Positions 22,157 to 31,377 of a stretch of DNA of 64,000 nt are shown here, in pieces. The position numbers and the translations under genes were made by a program. Source of the stretch: Nonomuraea soli (lineage in GTDB: Bacteria > Actinomycetota > Actinomycetes > Streptosporangiales > Streptosporangiaceae); assembly GCF_013761175.1 (NCBI RefSeq), contig NZ_JACDUR010000005.1, positions 778,970-842,969 of the forward strand. Direction: 5' to 3'. The notes below the pieces were generated by a model. The model made no database searches. It had not been told where the DNA came from and saw nothing but the letters and a program-made list of their open reading frames with translations. Each line of letters begins with the position of its first letter. Position 1 is the stretch's first letter.

Positions 22157-23746
22157 CTAGTCGGCCAGGTCGACCGTGCGTCCGCTCTCGGCGCCGATCT
22201 CGCTCACGATCTGGTCGAGCACCTCGGCAGGAAGCGCCGAGTCGACGGTGAGGGCGATGAGCGCCTTGCCGCCCTTGGTGTCGCGCGACACCTGCATCGA
22301 GGCGATGTTGATCGAGTGGTCACCCAGAATGCGGCCGACCACGCCCACGATGCCGGGACGGTCGGTGTAGGCGAAGAAGGCCAGGTGGTCGGTCGGCTCG
22401 ATCTCCATCTGGTAGCCGTTGACCTCGACGATCTTGGTGATCTGCCGGGGACCGGACAGCGTGCCCGAGACCGAGACCTGGCGGCCGTCGGCCAGGACGC
22501 CGCGCACCGTGATGACGTTGCGCCAGTCGGGGCTCTCCTCGCTGGTGACCAGCTCGACGGTCAGGCCGCGCTCCTTGGCGATGAGCGGGGCGTTGACGTA
22601 GGTGACCTGCTCCTCGATCACGTCGGCGAAGACACCCTTGAGCGCGGCCAGCTCGACCACGCGCACGTCCTGCGTGGCGATCTCGCCGCGCACCTCGATG
22701 TCGAGCTTGGTCGCGCTCTCGCCGGCCAGGGCGGTGAAGACGCGGCCCAGCTTCTCGGCGAGCGGCAGGCCAGGCTTGACGTCCTCGGCGACGGCGCCGC
22801 CCTGGACGTTGACGGCGTCGGGCACGAACTCACCGGCGAGGGCGAGCTTGACGCTGCGCGCCACCTGGGTGCCGGCCTTCTCCTGGGCCTCGTGGGTGGA
22901 GGCGCCCAGGTGCGGGGTGACGACGACCTGGTCGAGCTCGAAGAGCGGGTGCTCGGTCATCGGCTCCTTGGAGAAGACGTCGAGACCGGCGCCGGCGACG
23001 CGCCCCTCCTTGATCGCGGAGTAGAGCGCGTTCTCGTCGACGATGCCGCCGCGGGCGACGTTGATGATGCGCACGCTCGGCTTGACCTCGTGCAGCTCCC
23101 TGTCACCGAGCAGGCCCAGGGTCTCCTTCGACTTGGGCAGGTGCACGGTGATGAAGTCGGCGGTCCTGATGGCCTCCTCGAGGCTGACCAGGCGCACGCC
23201 CATCTGCGCGGCGCGGGCCGGCGGCAGGTAGGGGTCGTAGGCGATCAGCTCGACGCCGAACGGCTGCAGGCGCTGCGCGACCAGCTGGCCGATCTTGCCG
23301 AGGCCGAGGATGGCGACGACCTTCTCGTCGAGCTCGACACCGGTGTACTTGGAGCGCTTCCACTCGCCGTTCTTCAGGGCCGCGTGGGCCTGGGCGGTGT
23401 TGCGGGCGCTGGCCAGGATGAGCGCGATGGTCTGCTCGGCGGCGCTGGTGATGTTGGAGGTCGGCGCGTTGACGACCATCACACCGGCCTTGGTGGCGGC
23501 CTCGACGTCGACGTTGTCGAGTCCGACGCCCGCGCGGGCCACCACGCGCAGCTTCGGCGCGGCGGCGATGGCCTCGGCGTCCACCTGCGTGGCGGAGCGG
23601 ACGATGAGCGCGTCAACGTCGGCGAGAGCGGGCAGGAGCTGGGAGCGGTCGGCGCCATCGGTGTGGCGGACTTCGAAGTCCGCGCCGAGGACGGCAAGGC
23701 CGGCCTCCGACAGCTCCTCTGCGACCAGGACGACGGGCTTGTTCAC
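22157..23746 (-). CDS. serA: D-3-phosphoglycerate dehydrogenase, long (ACT-containing) form
   Basis: A 529-residue protein of the long actinobacterial type. The catalytic and NAD domains carry the Rossmann motif AILGLGKIGQLVAQRL, the catalytic Arg in INVARGGIVDENAL, a Glu in the following region, and His in VVVTPHLGAST. After residue 315 comes the intervening ASB domain, and after about 455 the ACT domain (AYTDRPGIVGVVGRILGD), which binds serine for feedback inhibition. It makes 3-phosphohydroxypyruvate, the first step of serine synthesis. GTG start with AAGGA upstream. It stands as a single gene with its own terminator. Confidence 0.95.
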   Translation of the reverse strand: MNKPVVLVAEELSEAGLAVLGADFEVRHTDGADRSQLLPALADVDALIVRSATQVDAEAIAAAPKLRVVARAGVGLDNVDVEAATKAGVMVVNAPTSNITSAAEQTIALILASARNTAQAHAALKNGEWKRSKYTGVELDEKVVAILGLGKIGQLVAQRLQPFGVELIAYDPYLPPARAAQMGVRLVSLEEAIRTADFITVHLPKSKETLGLLGDRELHEVKPSVRIINVARGGIVDENALYSAIKEGRVAGAGLDVFSKEPMTEHPLFELDQVVVTPHLGASTHEAQEKAGTQVARSVKLALAGEFVPDAVNVQGGAVAEDVKPGLPLAEKLGRVFTALAGESATKLDIEVRGEIATQDVRVVELAALKGVFADVIEEQVTYVNAPLIAKERGLTVELVTSEESPDWRNVITVRGVLADGRQVSVSGTLSGPRQITKIVEVNGYQMEIEPTDHLAFFAYTDRPGIVGVVGRILGDHSINIASMQVSRDTKGGKALIALTVDSALPAEVLDQIVSEIGAESGRTVDLAD

Positions 23747-23827
23747 AGGTGCGGATCCTTAAGGGCGGGCGTGATCAGGGGCACTTCGACGGGCCCCCGT
23801 GGGATCCCCCAGAGTCTATCCGGCCTT

Positions 23828-23841
23828 GTGAACGCGTTCAC
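23828..23841. promoter_or_regulatory. Palindrome upstream of serA
   Basis: GTGAACGCGTTCAC is a perfect 14-bp palindrome, near-symmetric over 20 bp (CTTGTGAACGCGTTCACGAG), about 90 bp upstream of the serA start and 120 bp upstream of the divergent SseB-like gene. It is an operator candidate. Confidence 0.45.
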
Positions 23842-23960
23842 GAGTGTCCCAGGATCTGGGCACTACCCAGGGGTTTACAAGATCATTCAAGCTCACAGCA
23901 TCTTTGTCTTGATCGGGAGTTTTCTTCACCATTAGCCTGATAAGTCGTGGCCGACTACCT

Positions 23961-24836
23961 ATGGTTCGTCATATGAGCATCGGGAACGCTGCCCTCGCCG
24001 AAGTGCTGCGTCAGCATGGCAACCCGCACCGCCTGCTGTCCGCACTCGCCGACGGTGGAGTCCTGGTGGCCGTGCGACCAGACCGCTCCGTCGTGCTTGG
24101 AACAACCCAGGCCGGCGACCGAGTCCTGCTCGGATACACCGGGCCGGACACCTACGCACGACACCGCGGAAGCCATTCGCTGTCGGCGTGCGACGCCGAC
24201 ACCATCCTCGACATTCAGCGCGTCACCGGTGTGCGGGAGATCGTGATCGACGCTGCGGGCCCGGCTGCGGCAGCCGTGCCCATCGAGGACCTCCAGCGCT
24301 TCCTGCGCGCGATCCGCTCGGGGCCCATGCCCGCGCTGTCGGGGGCCGTTCCCGCGGCCTACGCCACCGGCGCCATGGCCACGGTGTCGCGAAGCGCCCC
24401 GCCGTCAGAGCGATCGTTCGCCCTGGCCGCCCCGGTCGCCTCGCCGCCGCAGAGCTGGATCCCCGCTCCCCGTCCGCACCTGTCGGGCCCCATGCAACAG
24501 GTCGACCCGGGCTACCGGCGCTGCACCCATCCGATCCTGCCCGCCCTGCGCAAGGGGATCGCCACGCTGCTGGCCGACTTCCCCCTGGTGCACCACGTGT
24601 GGATCTCCGAGGCTCGCACGGCCTCCGGGGCTCCGGGGATCATGCTGCACGTCAAGGTGCACATGTCGGCGGCCGAGGACGTGGTGCGCGACCTCCATCG
24701 CGGGATCCGCGCCAGGCTGCCCCAGCTGGCGGCCAGCGAGGCTCCCATCCTGATGGCCCGGGTGGCCGACACCCGCAGCGAGCGGCGGATGATCGAGATC
24801 GGCGCCCACGTCGTCTGCGCCGACGTGACCGACTGA
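23961..24836 (+). CDS. SseB-like protein with enhanced-serine-sensitivity type domains
   Basis: A 291-residue protein. The N-terminal half (LLSALADGGVLVAVRPDRSV with LLGYTGPDTYARH) matches the SseB N-terminal domain seen in many actinobacterial proteins. The C-terminal half (about 180-291: LPALRKGIATLLADFPLVHH, then MLHVKVHMSAAEDVVRDL) matches the paired SseB C-terminal domain. A Pro/Ala-rich linker separates them. In E. coli, SseB overexpression affects serine sensitivity; the mechanism is unclear. Its position divergent from serA may be meaningful. An alternative ATG lies at 23973. Confidence 0.7.
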   Translation: MVRHMSIGNAALAEVLRQHGNPHRLLSALADGGVLVAVRPDRSVVLGTTQAGDRVLLGYTGPDTYARHRGSHSLSACDADTILDIQRVTGVREIVIDAAGPAAAAVPIEDLQRFLRAIRSGPMPALSGAVPAAYATGAMATVSRSAPPSERSFALAAPVASPPQSWIPAPRPHLSGPMQQVDPGYRRCTHPILPALRKGIATLLADFPLVHHVWISEARTASGAPGIMLHVKVHMSAAEDVVRDLHRGIRARLPQLAASEAPILMARVADTRSERRMIEIGAHVVCADVTD

Positions 24837-24859
24837 GGAGCCCGGGGTAGGGGGTAGGC

Positions 24860-25615
24860 GTGAAGCGCACCAGCCCCCTGCACCAGCTCCGCTACGCCGT
24901 ACGGCATCCCGGCCGTATCGTCCCGCACGTGCGGCGGCTGCTCCGCGACACCTGGTACCGCCTCCGGACCAGCGACCACGTGGCCTACTACCGCGCCGTC
25001 ATGAAGTCGGACACGGCCAGGAACCCCGAGGCGGCCGTGGGCTCGCAGACGCACAAGCGCTGGCTGGCGCTCGGGCGGATGCAGTTCGACTACCTGAAGG
25101 GCCACGGGCTGCTGCCGGAGCACACGATGCTGGAGATCGGCTGCGGCAACCTGCGGGCGGGCCGGTTGTTCATCGACCACCTGAAGCCCGGCCACTACTA
25201 CGGGATCGACATCTCGCCCGACATCCTCTTCGCCGCCCAGGCCACGCTCGTGGAGCACGGCCTGCGCGACAAGCTGCCGCACCTCACGCCGGTGCGTGAC
25301 CTGACCTTCGCCTTCCTGCCCGACGAGCACTTCGACGTCGTGCACGCGCACAGCGTCTTCTCGCACTCGCCGCTGCACGTGATCGAGGAGTGCTTCGCGC
25401 ACGTGGCCAGGGTGATGAAGCCGAGCGGATGGTTCGACTTCACCTTCGACAGGACCGAGGGCGAGGAGCACCAGGTGCTGCGGGAGGACTTTTACTACCG
25501 CGCCGAGACGCTGATCGCCCTGGCGGACGCTCATGGCCTCGACGCGGTCCTCATGGACGACTGGGAGAAGCTGCCGCACCGGCAGTCGAAGATCCGCGTC
25601 ACGCGGCGGGCGTGA
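24860..25615 (+). CDS. Class I SAM-dependent methyltransferase
   Basis: The 251-residue product has motif I MLEIGCGNLRAGRLF (about residues 90-105), motif II YYGIDISPDIL, and a post-motif FDVVHAHSVFSHSPLHVIEE, typical of small-molecule methyltransferases of the Methyltransf_25/11 type. The basic N-terminal 50 residues (LRYAVRHPGRIVPHVRRLLR) are probably a helical extension or a membrane-surface contact. GTG start, 23 bases after the SseB-like gene; likely cotranscribed. Substrate unknown. Confidence 0.82.
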   Translation: MKRTSPLHQLRYAVRHPGRIVPHVRRLLRDTWYRLRTSDHVAYYRAVMKSDTARNPEAAVGSQTHKRWLALGRMQFDYLKGHGLLPEHTMLEIGCGNLRAGRLFIDHLKPGHYYGIDISPDILFAAQATLVEHGLRDKLPHLTPVRDLTFAFLPDEHFDVVHAHSVFSHSPLHVIEECFAHVARVMKPSGWFDFTFDRTEGEEHQVLREDFYYRAETLIALADAHGLDAVLMDDWEKLPHRQSKIRVTRRA

Positions 25616-25621
25616 GCGCGC

Positions 25622-28183
25622 TCAGGTCGCCCGCCGGGTGAGCGCCGGTCGCGGCCTGCGGGTGAACACCCCGGCGATCAGCGCCGCCAGCAGCGGCAGG
25701 CCGAGCACCATCGCCACCGTGAATCCCCACGGCACCACGAAGGTCGTGGTCTCGGGCAGTTCGAAAGAGCCACTCCTCTTGGCGGTGAGCGAGATCGCCA
25801 GCGCCGCTCCCGCGACCCCGCCGACGAACATGCCCGCCACCGAGCCGAGGAGCGCGATGAACCCCGCCTGGCCGGCGAGCATGCCCCGGTGCGTCCCCGC
25901 CCCGGCGCCGATGGCGGCCATGGTCGCCTGCTCCTGACGCCAGTCCGCGGCGGCCAGCCGGGTGGCGATGAGCGTGCCTCCGAGCACGACCACCAGCGAG
26001 CTTCCGAAGAGAATCCACAACTGTCCGGCCATGGGGTCGGGGTAGCCGTGCTCCACGAAGAGATCCGCGCTGCCCGCCGCCATGAGGTCGCGTTCCAGGC
26101 GCAACTCGTCGGCGGGCACGTGCATGCCGTACAGGCGCGCCTCGGCCACCTTGAGCCCGGAGGCGGCGGCGACCGCCGCAGCGGGCAGGACCGCGCCGCC
26201 CTGAGCGGGGTCGGCGGCGGTGGCGCGGACGGCGGGCAGGGTCACCCGCACGGGATCGGGGATGGCGTCGTAGCGGTAGTAGCCGTTCAGCGTGATCGTG
26301 CCGTTGTCGATGATCACGCCCGAGTCGAAGATCACGGCCTTGCCCTCCGACAGCGCGGCGGCCGCGGCGGGGTCATCCCTGCCCTGGAAGAGCCGCAGCA
26401 GTGCCGCGTCGCCCATGGGCAGTTCCTCGCCGTGCCAGCCGTACGACTTGCACCCGGCGGAACACGTGCGCGGCATGCTGAAGGTGATCACCCGGTCCTC
26501 GGCGTCGAGGGCCACCATGCCGGGCACGAGGCCCACTCCCGGCAGCCGGGCCTCGGCCTCGGCGCGTACCCGTTCCCAGGTCGTCACCCCGTGCTGGCCG
26601 TTGACCATCATCATCCCGAGCGGCGCACCGGCCCGGTAGTTCGCCAGGTTGCCCCTGTGGTTGCTCTGGTAGCCGATGGCGAACGCCAGCGCCGCCGCGG
26701 TGACGGCCATCACCGCGGCAGCGGCCGACGCCGTGCGGACCCGGTGGCGGGAGGCGTCGCGCACCGGCAGCCGGAGCACCATGGGCAGGCGCCTGGCGGC
26801 CCGCCCGCTCCGCACCACCAGCCACGGCATCAGCGCGATGACCCCCAGCACCACGACGACCGAGGCGGCGACGACCAGGACGTCGGTCAGCGCCCGCCAC
26901 TCCCAGGAGCCGAAGCCGAATATCGCATCGCCCTGCAGGATGAGCACGGTCGCCGCCAGCCCCAGCCCGATCAGGACCACGCCCAGCACCGGCTTGCCGG
27001 CCTTCCGGCGAGCGGATCGGCTCTCCCGGCCCACCTGAACGGCAGGCGCGATGGCGGCGCACACCCCGCTGACCAGCCCCAGTGCGACCACGGCGAGCAC
27101 CTGCGCCCACGGCACCTCGGGCGGGCCCAGCGGGGTGCCAAGCCTGGCGACGAAGGGCGTGCCCACGAGCGCCAGCACCACTCCCAGCAGGCCGCCCGCG
27201 ATCGCGCCGAGCCCGCCGAGCAGCAGCCCGTCGGCCAGGACGATCATCCGCAGGTGTCGCTTCGACGCGCCCTGGGCGGCGATCGTGGCCAGCTCGTCGC
27301 GGCGTCTGCGCAGGCCCACGGTGAAGGCGGGCCCGGCCAGCAGCACGACCTCCAGGACCACCATGAAGACGGCGAGCGCGGACCCCAGCGCGTAACCGGG
27401 GGCGTAGCCCGATCGCGACGTCTCGTCCGGCGGGTCCATGATCACAGCCCGCGAGAGCACGCCGAGCCCCGACCGGTTGAGCCGCTGGACCTCCGGCCAC
27501 GTCACCGGCGCGGGAGTGTCGACCAGGAAGCCGAGGTCCTCTCCCTTCTGGGGGCGGAGCAGCAGCAGGCCCGGCAGGGAGACGATCTCGTCGGCGGTCG
27601 GCCGCTGCGGGTGCTCCACGACGCCCACCACGGTGGCCGGGCGGGCGTGCCGGGTGACGGGGACCGTGTCGCCGAGCCGTACACCGAGGTCGAGGACCGC
27701 CTCCGTGACCGCGACCTCGCCCGCGGCGGCGGGCAGCCGTCCCTCGACCAGGGTCCGCATCCCGTCCGTCAGCGGGTCGCGCAGGTCCACCTCGACCGCG
27801 TCGAGGGTCTCGAACCCGCCGGGCAGCCGCACCTCGGCCGTCCCCACCTGGTACGGCAGGGCACGATGGCCGGGCGGCAGCAGCGCGGCCACCTCCTCGG
27901 GCCGCCACGGCTCGGGCGGCTGGTTGCCGAGCCCGAGGTGGAAGGCCATTGCCGACAGGGGATGCTGCTCCACCGGTCCGTGCACGGACGAGGGCCGCAC
28001 GATCGCGTCCGCCCGGCCCATGCTCGTCTCGACGCCCTCGCGCGGGGAGACCAGCACGGTGGCGTAGCCGGTGAGCAGCGCCGAGACGACCAGCACGGGC
28101 AGCCCGATCATGGCCATGATCAGGGCCGAGCGTCCCTTCGCGCGCCGGATGTCCCGCCAGGCCAGACGCAGGACCGCTCTCAT
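25622..28183 (-). CDS. FtsX-like ABC transporter permease (MacB/Yxd type)
   Basis: An 853-residue membrane protein with the classic plan: N-terminal helix at about 20-45 (SALIMAMIGLPVLVVSALL), a large extracellular domain, three helices around 270-400, a central helical pair, a second extracellular domain (about 520-730), and a C-terminal FtsX core of three helices. Together with the ATPase encoded just upstream it forms an exporter or mechanotransmission complex rather than an importer. Its ATG overlaps the ATPase stop by four bases. The unit starts with a PadR regulator. Confidence 0.88.
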   Translation of the reverse strand: MRAVLRLAWRDIRRAKGRSALIMAMIGLPVLVVSALLTGYATVLVSPREGVETSMGRADAIVRPSSVHGPVEQHPLSAMAFHLGLGNQPPEPWRPEEVAALLPPGHRALPYQVGTAEVRLPGGFETLDAVEVDLRDPLTDGMRTLVEGRLPAAAGEVAVTEAVLDLGVRLGDTVPVTRHARPATVVGVVEHPQRPTADEIVSLPGLLLLRPQKGEDLGFLVDTPAPVTWPEVQRLNRSGLGVLSRAVIMDPPDETSRSGYAPGYALGSALAVFMVVLEVVLLAGPAFTVGLRRRRDELATIAAQGASKRHLRMIVLADGLLLGGLGAIAGGLLGVVLALVGTPFVARLGTPLGPPEVPWAQVLAVVALGLVSGVCAAIAPAVQVGRESRSARRKAGKPVLGVVLIGLGLAATVLILQGDAIFGFGSWEWRALTDVLVVAASVVVVLGVIALMPWLVVRSGRAARRLPMVLRLPVRDASRHRVRTASAAAAVMAVTAAALAFAIGYQSNHRGNLANYRAGAPLGMMMVNGQHGVTTWERVRAEAEARLPGVGLVPGMVALDAEDRVITFSMPRTCSAGCKSYGWHGEELPMGDAALLRLFQGRDDPAAAAALSEGKAVIFDSGVIIDNGTITLNGYYRYDAIPDPVRVTLPAVRATAADPAQGGAVLPAAAVAAASGLKVAEARLYGMHVPADELRLERDLMAAGSADLFVEHGYPDPMAGQLWILFGSSLVVVLGGTLIATRLAAADWRQEQATMAAIGAGAGTHRGMLAGQAGFIALLGSVAGMFVGGVAGAALAISLTAKRSGSFELPETTTFVVPWGFTVAMVLGLPLLAALIAGVFTRRPRPALTRRAT

Positions 28184-28854
28184 CGAGCGCTCTCCAGCAG
28201 GGAGGCGTCGACGATCCTGCCGTCACGCAGGAAGATCACCCGGTCGGCCCAGGCGGCGTAGCGGGGTTCGTGCGTGACCAGCAGCACCGCCGCTCCCGCG
28301 TCCGCGCGAGCGCGGAGCAGGGTCAGGATCTCGTCGCCCGTGGCCGTGTCGAGCGCGCCGGTGGGCTCGTCGGCCAGGACCAGCCGCCGCTCGCCCACCA
28401 GCGCACGCGCGATCGCCACCCGCTGGCGCTGGCCGCCCGACAGCTCGTCGGGGAAGGCCTCGGCTTGTTCTCGCAGGCCCACCTCGTCCAGGACGGCCAG
28501 GGCCTCCTGGCGGGCCTGCCGGGCGGCGACGCCGTCGAGTTCGCGGGGCAGCATGACGTTCTCGACGGCGGTGAGCGAGTGGATCAGGTTGAGTTCCTGG
28601 AAGACGTAGCCCACGCTGCGCCGCCGCAGCGCCGCCAGGTCGCGCACCCGCGCGAGGTCCTCGCCGGCGACCGCGACGGTGCCCGAGCTCGGCCGGTCCA
28701 GGCCGCCGGCCAGGTTGAGCAGGGTGGACTTGCCCGACCCCGACGGTCCCATCACGGCGACCAGCTCGCCGGCCGCGACCGTCAGGTCGACGCCGTCGAG
28801 GGCCTTGACCTCCCCGTAGGTCCGGCTCACCGATTCCAGTGTTAACAGCGTCAT
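28180..28854 (-). CDS. ABC transporter ATP-binding protein (MacB/LolD type)
   Basis: A 224-residue ATPase: Walker A GPSGSGKST (about 39-47), Q-loop VFQELNLIHSLTAVENV, signature LSGGQRQRVAIARAL, Walker B RLVLADEPTGALD, and H-loop LVTHEPRYAAWAD. This is the short ATPase that pairs with FtsX-like permeases. The start MTLLTLESVSRTYGEVKALD overlaps the PadR stop (ATGA), and the gene's stop overlaps the permease start, so all three are translationally coupled. Confidence 0.93.
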   Translation of the reverse strand: MTLLTLESVSRTYGEVKALDGVDLTVAAGELVAVMGPSGSGKSTLLNLAGGLDRPSSGTVAVAGEDLARVRDLAALRRRSVGYVFQELNLIHSLTAVENVMLPRELDGVAARQARQEALAVLDEVGLREQAEAFPDELSGGQRQRVAIARALVGERRLVLADEPTGALDTATGDEILTLLRARADAGAAVLLVTHEPRYAAWADRVIFLRDGRIVDASLLESAR

Positions 28855-29348
28855 GACAGCCCCTTCTCGCAGTGGTCCAGCCAGCGAAGCTCGGCCTCGG
28901 CGTGGAAGATCATCGAATCGAGCACCAGCCGGTGCGCCAGGTCCCCGTCGGCCTGGCGTTTGGCCCTCGTCAGCTCCTGCATCGTGCGCATGGTGGCGGT
29001 GCGCTGCGCCTGGATCACCGAGAGGGCGTCGGGATGGGCGGCGACCGCCATGGCGAGTTTGATGACCAGCTCGTCCCGAGGCCGGTCGGACGGGGCGACG
29101 GGGGTGCCGAACCATCGCCCCACTTCCGCCCGGCCGGCCTCGGTGATCCGGTAGACGACCCGGCCCTGTTCGTCGGTCTCGCCGGGCTCGACCAGGCCGT
29201 CGCGTTCGGCACGGGACAGCGTCGTGTACACCTGGCCGATGTTGAGCGGCCAGGTGGCCCCGGTGCACGCTTCGAACTCCGCGCGCAGCTGGTAGCCGTA
29301 GCGCGGGCCTCGGCTCAGCAGGGCGAGCAGCCCGTGTCGGATGGACAT
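28851..29348 (-). CDS. PadR-family transcriptional regulator of the ABC exporter
   Basis: The 165-residue product has a PadR winged helix (SIRHGLLALLSRGPRYGYQL, then TWPLNIGQVYTTLSRAERDG and LVEPGETDEQGRVVYRITEA) and a C-terminal helical dimerisation region. PadR proteins repress their own operon and usually release DNA on binding a drug-like ligand. The start MSIRHG is chosen because a near-perfect 24-bp palindrome ends only 2 bases upstream, leaving no space for a ribosome site; the mRNA may be leaderless. It is the first gene of the regulator-ATPase-permease unit. Confidence 0.9.
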   Translation of the reverse strand: MSIRHGLLALLSRGPRYGYQLRAEFEACTGATWPLNIGQVYTTLSRAERDGLVEPGETDEQGRVVYRITEAGRAEVGRWFGTPVAPSDRPRDELVIKLAMAVAAHPDALSVIQAQRTATMRTMQELTRAKRQADGDLAHRLVLDSMIFHAEAELRWLDHCEKGLS

Positions 29349-29350
29349 GA

Positions 29351-29374
29351 ATACTGAGTATGCATACCCAGTAT
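29351..29374. promoter_or_regulatory. PadR operator candidate
   Basis: ATACTG (29351-29356) and CAGTAT (29369-29374) flank GTATGCATAC (29358-29367), itself a perfect palindrome, so the 24-bp site is symmetric except for one base pair. It touches the PadR start codon and lies about 60 bp before the divergent DUF1707-FHA gene. Confidence 0.75.
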
Positions 29375-29432
29375 GCTCCAGACAAGCGGGATTTCTGGAC
29401 ATCGGCCGTCAATCAGCCCGATACTCTGGGGC

Positions 29433-29990
29433 ATGGGCTCGACGCAACCTCCATATCGCGCATCAGATGGAGAGCGCGATCGCGCGATCGATGAGCTCCG
29501 TGACCGCGCCGTCGAGGGACGCCTGTCCCCCGAAACCTTCGTCGGACGCGTCGACATGGCCCTGCGCGCCCAGAACGTGCACGAGCTCGACGACCTGGTC
29601 GCGGACTTACCGCCGCGCGACACCTTCCGGCTGCGGGTCACCAACGCCGTCAGCTCGGTCTCGGAGTTCCTCACCCGCCTGCAGTCGGCCTGGCGGCGCC
29701 CGCGCCTGCCCCGCCTGGCGTTGCCCGACGACACCAGGGTGCGGTTCGTCGTGGGCCGGGGATCGGCCTGCGACCTGGTGCTGTCCGACCTGACCGTCTC
29801 ACGCGTGCATGCGGAGCTGCGGCGCGAGGACGACGGCGGCTGGATGATCCACGACCTGGGCTCGCTCAACGGCACCCGGCTCAACGGCTGGCGCCTCGTC
29901 GGCCCGGCGCGGGTGCGCGCGGGAGACGAGCTCTCCTTCGGAGACTGCGGCTTCCTCGTCAGCTCCGGGCAACCATCTCCGCCGCGGTGA
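29433..29990 (+). CDS. DUF1707-FHA protein
   Basis: A 185-residue protein. Residues 7-60 are a DUF1707 (SHOCT-like) module: YRASDGERDRAIDELRDRAV then EGRLSPETFVGRVDMAL. The C-terminal 90 residues are a forkhead-associated domain (VRFVVGRGSACDLVLSDLTV followed by SRVHAEL and HDLGSLNGTRLNG), which binds phosphothreonine peptides. It therefore probably acts with a Ser/Thr kinase, none of which is encoded here. GATACTCT about 10 bases before the ATG suggests a leaderless transcript. It ends 32 bases inside the convergent transporter gene. Confidence 0.88.
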   Translation: MGSTQPPYRASDGERDRAIDELRDRAVEGRLSPETFVGRVDMALRAQNVHELDDLVADLPPRDTFRLRVTNAVSSVSEFLTRLQSAWRRPRLPRLALPDDTRVRFVVGRGSACDLVLSDLTVSRVHAELRREDDGGWMIHDLGSLNGTRLNGWRLVGPARVRAGDELSFGDCGFLVSSGQPSPPR

Positions 29991-31248
29991 GCCGGTAGCG
30001 CAGCGTCAGCACGATCGCCACCCCGATGAACACCGCGGGCAGCAGCGTGCCGCCCAGCAGCACGGCCTGGATCGCCGAGCCCGGCTGGGCCACCTTCGTG
30101 CCCGGCTGCGACTCCACGAAGCCGTTGAGGCCGAGCACCCAGCCCAGCACCGTCGCGCCGAAGGCGAACACCACGGTCTCGCAGGCCGTCCAGAGCCCCG
30201 TGAAGACCCCGGCGCGAGCCTTGCCGCTCGTCGCGGCGTCGTGCACGATCACATCGGCCATCATCGAGAACTGCAGCAACTGGATGCCCGCGTAGCCGAC
30301 GCCCACGAAGAACACGCACACGTGCGCGTAGACCGAGCCGAGGACCGGGGTGAGCGACATGGCCGCCGCACCCGCCATGAACAGCGCCGACGACAGGACC
30401 ATCGCGCCCTTCTTGTCGAGCACCCTGGCCAGCCACACCCACAGCGGCATGGTGAGCAGGATCGGGCCGACCAGGCACAGGAACAGGGTCGTCGTTGCGC
30501 CCGAGTCGCCGAGCGTGTAGGTCGCGAAGTACGGCGCGCCCGCCAGCATGACGCCGGCCGCGAACATCTGGGAGCAGCTGAAGCCCAGGAGCAGCAGGAA
30601 GTGCTTGTTCGTGCGGGCCACCGCGAGCTGCCTGGCCAGGGACGGCTCGGCCTCCGAGCGGGTGACGACCGGGGCCTTGGCCGTACCGAAGTAGGTGCCC
30701 AGCATCGCCGCGAACAGCACCACGCCGACGGCCACGCCCATCACGTGGTAGCCGAAGGCCTCGGCGATCGGCTGGGCCACCGCTCCCGACAGCAGGATCG
30801 CGATGCCAAGGAAGATCATGCGCCACTGGAGCAGGCTCGACCGCTCGTGGTAGTCCTCGGTCATCTCGGCGGGCATCGCCTTGTACGGCACCTCGAAGAA
30901 GGCGTAGGCGGTGGCGGTCAGGAAGTAGAGCACGGCCACGTAGATCGCGGCGGGAGTGCCGGTCATGCCGGGCGCGGCGAAGATCAGCGCGAACGCGATC
31001 GGCAGCGTCAGCGCGCCGAGTAGCAACCACGGGCGTCTGGAGCCCGATCGGTCGGAACGTTGCCCGACCCACGGGTTGATCAGCACGTCCCAGAGCTTGG
31101 GCAGGAACACGACGAAGCTGGCGAGCCAGGCCGGCACGGCCAGCTGGTTGGTCATGTAGAAGAGCAGCAGCAGGCCTGGGACCGTGGAGAACGTTCCCGT
31201 GCAGAAGGAGCCGATGCCGTAACCGATCCGAACACTCCTGGGGACCAT
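29959..31248 (-). CDS. GPH-type sugar:cation symporter (MFS superfamily)
   Basis: The 429-residue product has about 12 hydrophobic helices and the GPH-type loop FLPKLWDVLINPWVGQRSDR followed by SGSRRPWLLLGA, characteristic of melibiose-carrier-like symporters. AFFEVPYKAMPAEMTEDYHE is another family segment. Members import sugars or glycosides with Na+/H+; some actinomycete relatives export products. The start MVPRSVRIGYGIGSF is preferred over one 30 residues upstream, which is Arg/Pro-rich. It overlaps the convergent FHA gene. Confidence 0.85.
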   Translation of the reverse strand: MVPRSVRIGYGIGSFCTGTFSTVPGLLLLFYMTNQLAVPAWLASFVVFLPKLWDVLINPWVGQRSDRSGSRRPWLLLGALTLPIAFALIFAAPGMTGTPAAIYVAVLYFLTATAYAFFEVPYKAMPAEMTEDYHERSSLLQWRMIFLGIAILLSGAVAQPIAEAFGYHVMGVAVGVVLFAAMLGTYFGTAKAPVVTRSEAEPSLARQLAVARTNKHFLLLLGFSCSQMFAAGVMLAGAPYFATYTLGDSGATTTLFLCLVGPILLTMPLWVWLARVLDKKGAMVLSSALFMAGAAAMSLTPVLGSVYAHVCVFFVGVGYAGIQLLQFSMMADVIVHDAATSGKARAGVFTGLWTACETVVFAFGATVLGWVLGLNGFVESQPGTKVAQPGSAIQAVLLGGTLLPAVFIGVAIVLTLRYRLTAAEMVARS

Positions 31249-31377
31249 TGCCCTATTAGAGCCGAGCGGCCGCTCGTTCGGTAGATCTCCTGGAATATAC
31301 GGATATTTGCGGATTGCAGGACGGGGTTTTCGCCTCATGATCCGATCGAGATCCCCCAGTCCCCTCTTGGAGACCCC

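Noticed and set aside
22157..23746. Overlapping plus-strand frame opposite serA longer than 500 codons
   Set aside because: Antisense of serA; Asp/Val/Leu/Gly-rich shadow frame with no domain.
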